A stretch of 64,000 nucleotides of DNA from Cryptomeria japonica (Eukaryota > Streptophyta > Pinopsida > Cupressales > Cupressaceae). The notes below the pieces were generated by a model, which worked only from the letters and a program-made list of their open reading frames with translations, had not been told where the DNA came from and did not search any database. The stretch is from the NCBI RefSeq assembly GCF_030272615.1, contig NC_081412.1, forward strand, positions 102,164,796 through 102,228,795. Direction: 5' to 3'. Below, piece after piece: positions 57,990-64,000 of the stretch. Each line of letters begins with the position of its first letter. Within the stretch, counting starts at the first letter, position 1. The position numbers and the translations under genes are program-made.

Positions 57990-58410
57990 AAACTCAAAGT
58001 TCAAGGATTGGTTTGGAAAAAAGGTTATTAAAGTTAAAGCATCTAGGCCAAATCCCCAAAATCACTCATACTTTTCTCCAAACAATAAATGCTCAAAATT
58101 CATTCTAGAATACACTTACAAGAGAGGAAAAAAGTTTACACCTTTGGGAGAACCAATAGAATTATCCTTGCAAAAACTTGTTGCTAATAAAATTATTACA
58201 CTTCCTAAGAATGAACCTTTGGAGCCTAGAATAAAACCCTTGTTGTGTAATGATAATTATTTTTGTGAATACCCTAGAAACCATGGACATAAAACTTCCA
58301 ATTTCTCAAGATTGAAACACCTAATTCAAGACCTTATTGACCAAGGTGACATTATTATTGAAGAAAACCTAAATAAATCACCTAATGAGGAATTAGGCAT
58401 GTGTTAAAAT
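57990..58410 (+). pseudogene. Eroded Ty3/gypsy (Tat/Ogre-like) gag, zinc-finger region
   Basis: Plus-strand frame with PIELSLQKLVANKIITLPKN, then NYFCEYPRNHGHKTSNFSRL and KHLIQDLIDQGDIIIEENL. The pattern C.YHR..GH.T..C..LK..IQDLID.G is the gag zinc-finger segment of Tat/Ogre-type gypsy elements. Here His reads Pro and the last Cys reads Phe, so the finger is broken. Confidence 0.75.
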
Positions 58411-59008
58411 ACTCTTTCCAAGAATGATCAAAATCATATACCTATGTCTAGCAAAGGCTCATCCAAAAATAAAGCTTCCATCTCTCCCACCATCTCCATC
58501 AAATAATGAATCCATTGATGACACTTTTCAAGTTTACCGTCAAGGGATATCCACAATAGAAATATAGACTAATATACTTCTTGATTCCACCCATGATTAA
58601 AAAATCCTAGAACCAATGTTATATCCTCCGTCTCCAATAAAAAACCACTCAAGAGAGTCCCATTCAAGATCTAGTCCTATCATGCCAAAACATGGAATCT
58701 GTCTAAGAACCCCCCATGCATATCCAAACTCATACCCCATGCCAAGAGGATAATCCAAAGTATAAAGAAACAAGTCCTAAAATGAATCAGGACCAAGATC
58801 CCAAATATTTTTCATCCCATCCAATTTTTGACTAAGATCCCGTCTCCCTAGAATCTCATGATGATCCACTTTTACCTTTTTATTCCATTCTTGATGATCC
58901 CACCATACCTTTTTACTCCTTTGAAGATGATGCCCTTTCATATCAAGAATAAATTATCCTTCCAACTACCACTCATAATCCTCTTCCTAAGAAATATCAT
59001 GATATCCC

Positions 59009-59632
59009 TTGCATCCTTTCCAACAATTTTATTTAAAATCAAGAGAAAAGAACACTACTCCATCCAAAGATCCTCTTCCATGTCAAGGTCAGAGTATCCC
59101 TTCATCTCCTTTTCACAATCCTCCATATCCTCCTCAAGATCCCATCACCCCTATCGAAGCTATTCATGAACTCCTTACATATAAAATTGGCTTATCCACT
59201 TTTATAAAATCCAATTTCCTCCATGAACTTATCATTCCCTCCATACCATATCCTCCTCAAAATGGACTCACATCATGTCTCAAAAGTAAAAAGTATCCCA
59301 TTTCTAAAAAGATTCTTCAAAGCATGCATTATGAAGGAAAAGGGCTAGGCATCCATGAACAAGGTCTATTGGAACCCCTTGATATAAAAGGAAATCCAAA
59401 TTGTCATGGCCTTGAGTACATAGCTCACCTCAAGACATTGTTATCAATACTAAGTCAAATTCCACCATCTAAACCCAAACATGCACATTCCCCTTCATCC
59501 CTTCCATCCATATTAGGTCCTTATACCCTAAAACCAAAGCCTTCATTCCTTCCATCCATCTTGAGCCCTTATATTCCTCCATCCACTATCCATATATCAC
59601 CCCTAGCTCAAAATCCACTTACCCTACCATAA
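59009..59632 (+). pseudogene. Gypsy polyprotein segment with G-patch
   Basis: A 200-codon open stretch. The N-terminal half is Pro/Ser-rich. Residues about 95-138 are a good G-patch, ISKKILQSMHYEGKGLGIHE followed by QGLLEPLDIKGNPNCHGLEY, with the family pattern ILxxMxYxxGxGLGxxxQG. The tail is a proline-rich low-complexity region. G-patch domains bind RNA or helicases and recur in Tat/Ogre-type elements; with the upstream gag it forms one decayed element. No protease or RT was found downstream. Confidence 0.7.
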
Positions 59633-59639
59633 ATCAAGG

Positions 59640-60530
59640 TAAAAAAAGGCACACATCGTTGAGAACCTTCAAACCATCTACCTACATGATATCATCCAAA
59701 TACCTCCATATCATTCTATCCATCTTGGTTAAATCTGATCTAATGGTTCCCACTTTTTTGCCACTTTTGACACTGAGATGAACAATTTTAAAATAATATT
59801 CAACTTCTGACAACTATAACTTTTTTTTTATTAAGAATTTGAAGATGATGTAAATTAGTGATTTGTAGAATTTTGTCTATAGATTCTATATATAAATTTT
59901 TTTGAAGGATTTTTTTTAAATTTTTCCATCTCCCTCGAAAAGAAGTTTTTTACAACAAACTACATTTTTTAAGAGTGATGTGCCTCCCGAAATGCATAAC
60001 TTTTTTTCTAAAAATGATAAAAAACTCAATTCTTTCTAATTTTGGTTTGTAACATCAATATCCAAGGTTTGCAGTTGGTTTGATAGTGATATGTTCAATA
60101 TTTTTCATTTTATTAAGTTTTGAAGTCCGATTAGTCATAATTCAGACATAGGTTTACGTTTGAACACATAACTTATTCTATATATATCGAAATTCATTTT
60201 TTTTTTTTTTGTTAGAAAGAAGACATCAATACCCAGGGCTTAGATATTTTTCAGAATTTTTTTGAATTAGTTTCCTATTTTTCCCAATGCATTGAATAGA
60301 GAAGTTCATGTTTGGTGAAAAATCTATATTTGGTAAAATTAAAAAAACAAGTTCATAATAAACTCAATATGTAATAAAGTTATATTCATTGGAAAGCTTG
60401 CTTCGAGGAATATAATACTACATTTTGGGTTGTCAAGATCATTCCATTTGAGCCTTCAACCAGAGGTTTCAAGGCCAAAAATCTGCAAAAAAATGTAGAA
60501 ATCTTTAGAGAAGTGTTAAAAAAGGGGTTC
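59640..60530. other. AT-rich DNA, nothing recognised
   Basis: Poly-T and poly-A runs; no gene or element end. Confidence 0.5.
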
Positions 60531-60532
60531 TA

Positions 60533-60736
60533 ACGAAGGGGGGTTCGAGCGAACCCCCCATTTTTAGGGGGGTTCGAATGAAGGGGGGTTCGATCGAACC
60601 CCCGTGCTATAACTGAAAAATGACATAAATGGGCATTAAAGGTGCTTCACTCGAAAGATGGGGTTCGAGCGAAGTGGGGTCTTTTCTCGAACCTAAAAGA
60701 GTATTCCATTCAAACACCCCCACTTCGCTCAACCCC
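60533..60736. repeat. Cluster of GC-rich palindromes built on TTCGA
   Basis: 60538-60559 is a hairpin with 10-bp arms: GGGGGGTTCG, AG, CGAACCCCCC. 60584-60603 is a perfect 20-bp palindrome, GGGGGTTCGATCGAACCCCC. 60571-60576 has a lone GGTTCGAAT. 60661-60679 (GGGTTCGAGCGAAGTGGGG) pairs with 60717-60735 apart from one base. The surroundings are AT-rich. No promoter, tRNA or transposon family was recognised. Confidence 0.8.
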
Positions 60737-60739
60737 CCC

Positions 60740-62420
60740 GTAAACAAAATTTTCCACTTTTGTCAATTTCCTTCATTGGCAAAAGTGGGAACCAGCTTTG
60801 TGAGTTCACCCATCTATGAATCCCAATGTTTTTGGAAACAATTTGGATGTCAAGCATAAAATTTAGAAGTCCAAAAATCTACATATGTCCAAGGATCAAC
60901 ATGTACCATCTAAAAGACATGCAAATATAAAGAAAAAAATGATCCAAAATAAAAAATAAAAGCCACAAAGGCCCATCAAGAAAAATAAAAATAAAAATAA
61001 AAAACCATGTGGATTCCTAAGTTTCTCATGGAAGCAATGCATTCAAAAGAACCACAACGGAAAGAGAAATAAAAAACCATGTTGATTCCCATGTTGCTCA
61101 TAAAAGATATACATCCAATATTACTATTCCAAGGGCTTCCTTCACTCCTCCATCTAAATATATCCCAAAATACACTAGCTTAAATACTCCATCATCTCCT
61201 TCATCCATTTTGGGTCCTTATGTCCAAAAATCTCCATCCACTTCACCACCAAAATCTCAAACTTCAAAATCTATTTTTCTCCGCCACTCCATCACCCCTC
61301 AAGGTGTGTGTTGATGTGAATCTTGCCAACATTTCCATTCATACCTAGACAAATATTCTAACACCCCATCCATTATACAACACCTATTTTCTATCCTTCC
61401 ATTCCTCCTATCTAATCCTTTGTATAAATCCTTAACCCCTCCATCTAATCATCCATTTCATCTCCCTTTACTATCACCTTACCAACATATTTTATCATAC
61501 TTTCAATATCCATGGTCCATTGTAAAACATCTTTTAGGTGTACCATCCAAATAATGAGATGCTTGAGTCCTTCATCTTCTATCATTCATCCTTTATCTTC
61601 CAAAAAGTCAAAAAAACAATAGAAAAGAAAAAAAGAAAAAATAAAGAGAAATAATTTGTCCAATGGTGAAAACAACCTCTTGTGGCACCTTAGGCAAGTA
61701 CCATAATGAAAACCTGGAAACAAGCATCATGTGTAAGCCATTACCCTCTTGCATTATATAGTTGGGGGCAAGTTTCATCCATGCTATCCTATCTGCCTCA
61801 TCCTTTATTATTCCTCTTCCTCCATTATCCCTCATCCACCATTATCTCTCATAGCCTTCATTATCCCTCATTTGCCCTTTCTATATCCATATCCCTTTTT
61901 CCACCTTTGATCTTAACAAGGTTAGGGATCTCCATAAATATCATACCTCATTTTTTACTTCACCTTATCCACACCCCTCAATTCAAAATCTATTATCTTA
62001 TCTATTTACCTCTTTCATCATCCATTACCACCTATGATCTTGCTTATCCTATCTTTATCCTATCTCCATCATATCCATCCCTTGATCTTGATCAAAATTA
62101 AGGACATAAAGTGCAAAGCATGTTTTTTAAAAACCTCTTGACATGTCCATTCCTATCAAACCCATGCTATCCAAGCACCATGCCATCACATTGCATTGCC
62201 ATATCCAATCTCTTAGCTTGGGTTCCCATCATGAGATAGTCCTTCAAAACCAAATCAAGCTTAATTCCATAATAAGTTGCCTCCATCCTTCACTTATTCA
62301 TATCCCTCCCATGATTCCATTCATTTGTTCATAATGCCTTATGCCTTGTTAGACACTAGGGGTAAATAAATACATATTTCTTGAGAATAAATATTGATAG
62401 GTGTCTTATACCTCAATCAA
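60740..62420. other. Pyrimidine-rich low-complexity DNA
   Basis: 61100-61310 reads as a Pro/Ser-rich tail similar to that after the G-patch (both contain CCATC...GGTCCTTAT wording), so it may be a duplicated part of the same gypsy element. 61780-62100 is dominated by CCTCATCC/CCATTATC-type words. No gene could be supported. Confidence 0.4.
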
Positions 62421-62660
62421 TGATGTGAAAAAATATTTAAAAATCCAAAAAGAGAAAACCTTTTAAAAATATATATAAAAAAAGAAAAAATTAAAATTAA
62501 AAAAAACTAAAAAAAGCTTTTAAAATCCAAAAAAATCTAATTTTTTTTTAAAAATATTAAAAAACTAAAAAAAATTTAAAAATGAAAAAAATATTTAAAA
62601 CCCAAAAAAGTAAAAAAAAAACTAGATTCTAAAAAAAATATAAAAAATATTTATCAAATA
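62421..62660. repeat. A-rich low-complexity tract
   Basis: About 240 bp of AAAAA runs with interspersed T and CCC, such as AAAAAACTAAAAAAAGC. No structure beyond simple sequence. Confidence 0.7.
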
Positions 62661-62789
62661 CCCAAAATTTACAATAAATTGTCTTTTTCTAAGACACTGA
62701 CGCATACAACAAACACAATCAAAACAATGAGTTTAACAAATCATGAATCAAGAGATAAAATCCCAAGCTAGTTTGCAACATTACCGATC

Positions 62790-63392
62790 AACTACCTTTT
62801 GGCAACAACAATAAAGGAAAACTGAGAGGGGATGTGAGTCAATTTTCACCGGTTCAAACAATTTAAACCCAATTTCAAATCTGATTAACTGCAACAACAA
62901 AGATAAATACAATAAAAGCAACATACATAACACCAATATTTTGACGTGGAAAAACCACAGTGGGAATCTACCCACAATAAGATGATACTCCACAATAGTA
63001 TGTGAAAATATTACAATGGGGAATGCACATGCATTCAGGCACATTTCCTAGAGCTCACTGCTCAAAATAAGAAGATACCCCTATAGGCTCATTTCCTTAC
63101 AAATACTCGGACAACAATCTGGATTACATGAACTGAAAGAATAGCATCTCCTAATGCCTGATGACAATTCTGGTTAAGCACAATTGTCTGCCCTGCAACA
63201 ATCTCTACTCTACAATTCATGTCAAAAGATGAATTCTTTTGTTCGCACATATACAACTCTCTAATAATGTAGACACTACCACCATCTCCAAATTACATGA
63301 ATATAGCACCTATTTATACAAATCAACATTGACTACAAGGCCGACTCAACCCTTAAGACCTAATTACAAAATTACATCGCATAATACATAGA
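62790..63392 (-). mobile_element. LTR fragment of the C/D superfamily
   Basis: On the minus strand: TATA box TGTATAAATA (complement of 63311-63320), the conserved TGAGCAGTGAGCTCTAGG block (about 63048-63066), then a donor-like TTGTGG|GTAGAT and acceptor-like CATCCCCTCTCAG. Order and spacing match the LTRs of C and D. The 5' part is missing, replaced at 63393 by the start of another LTR. The 3' terminus is uncertain. Confidence 0.6.
62822..62971 (-). other. Intron-like segment in the 62.8-kb LTR fragment
   Basis: Minus strand: ATTGTGG|GTAGATTCCC donor and TTGACTCACATCCCCTCTCAG-type acceptor with a shortened, broken C tract; 150 nt. Confidence 0.5.
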
Positions 63393-64000
63393 TTGTTGGC
63401 ATTTGCATGAAGATTGCATTAATGGTATGTTATGTTGTCATTGATGTCAATTAACCGGTAATGATATTAATGATATTGTTGATATTATTGTTTTAATGCT
63501 GTTTTGTAACCGGTAGGAAGAGTTAAGTGAAAGGAGTCTGTAACTAGTAGTTAAGTTTGTGGAGTAAATCGATATTGCTATGTATTGGAGAGTTGAACCG
63601 GTAATTGGTAAACCATATGAACTGGTAAACCCTACCTGTTGATTTGATAAACCCTAACCGATTAAGTTTGGTGAATTGGTTATATTGGTTTATGATCTGA
63701 TGATGAGCGATAATGATTATGACACGTATGATTACTATATGGAGAGTTTCAAATTGATTTTGGCACATTGATAAAACGGTTTTTGTCTAGGGAATGAGCA
63801 AGTATATTGCATGTAATGCAAAGCGTGTGATGAGTTACTAAGTTCGATGAAGCGGTGATCAAGAAGCAGTTGAGGTTTTCTTGATTGATGTGTAGAGATT
63901 GCTATGTAATCTAATGGTCATACTTGAACCGACTTGTTTGTAATCTCTATGAGAGAATTAAGTTTTTGTTGTGTTATTGACCTAATTGATTTGTTTATAA
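63393..64000 (+). mobile_element. Start of a plus-strand LTR, cut by the window end
   Basis: Begins TGTTGGCATTTGCATGAAG and contains TTGTCATTGATGTCAA, resembling the starts of LTR B (TGTTGGCATTTTGATG) and the LTRs of A and C. ACCGGT-type words are frequent. It appears inserted in the minus-strand LTR fragment to its left. The far end lies outside the window. Confidence 0.55.

Noticed and set aside
60541-60610. GGTTCGA words resembling a tRNA or SINE B box
   Set aside because: There is no A box at the right distance, no cloverleaf and no terminator T-run in order; the words are parts of longer palindromes.

Overview
The window looks like nuclear DNA from a seed plant with a very large, gene-poor genome, most probably a conifer (inference). 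The grounds are one compact plant transcription-factor gene in about 64 kb, AT-rich intergenic DNA, and old, deeply eroded Ty3/gypsy and Ty1/copia LTR retrotransposons nested in one another. Nothing bacterial or organellar was recognised.

Layout. 1-333: a miniature LTR element (TRIM). 0.4-1.9 kb: eroded gypsy gag-protease with a G-patch. 1.9-3.5 kb: AT-rich inverted and direct repeats. 3.6-4.7 kb: the one convincing host gene, an AP2/ERF repressor with a C-terminal EAR motif (3982-4548) and a GC-rich promoter. 4.7-20.9 kb: mostly unrecognised AT-rich DNA with a decayed 25S rRNA fragment (9.3-9.5 kb), LTR-like pieces, a short-period repeat, an orphan ORF (12243-12980, minus) and a decayed minus-strand ORF (15.0-17.3 kb). 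20.9-54.9 kb: one ancient minus-strand reading frame, here called H, split by nested retrotransposons. 55-64 kb: another eroded gypsy gag/G-patch region, a palindrome cluster, low-complexity DNA and two LTR fragments.

Nesting, worked out from LTR ends, primer-binding sites (PBS), polypurine tracts (PPT) and 5-bp target duplications. Chromovirus E (23893-38263, minus) sits in H. Element D (30830-37349, minus, no pol) sits in the right LTR of E. Copia element A (39990-54124, plus) also sits in H. Solo LTR B (41852-49769) sits in the gag of A, and copia element C (42866-49553, minus) sits in B. Removing E or A with one target-site copy puts the H frame back in register on both sides.

Most striking signal: the LTRs of B, C, D and a fragment at 62.8 kb share an intron-like segment near their 3' end: a conserved GT donor position, a YTRAY-like branch site, a C-rich tract and CTCTCAG or CTCTTAG. 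Both LTRs of element A lack exactly this segment, to the base, as expected if A came from reverse transcription of a spliced genomic RNA. All element functions are inferred by reading translations by eye; no database search was run.
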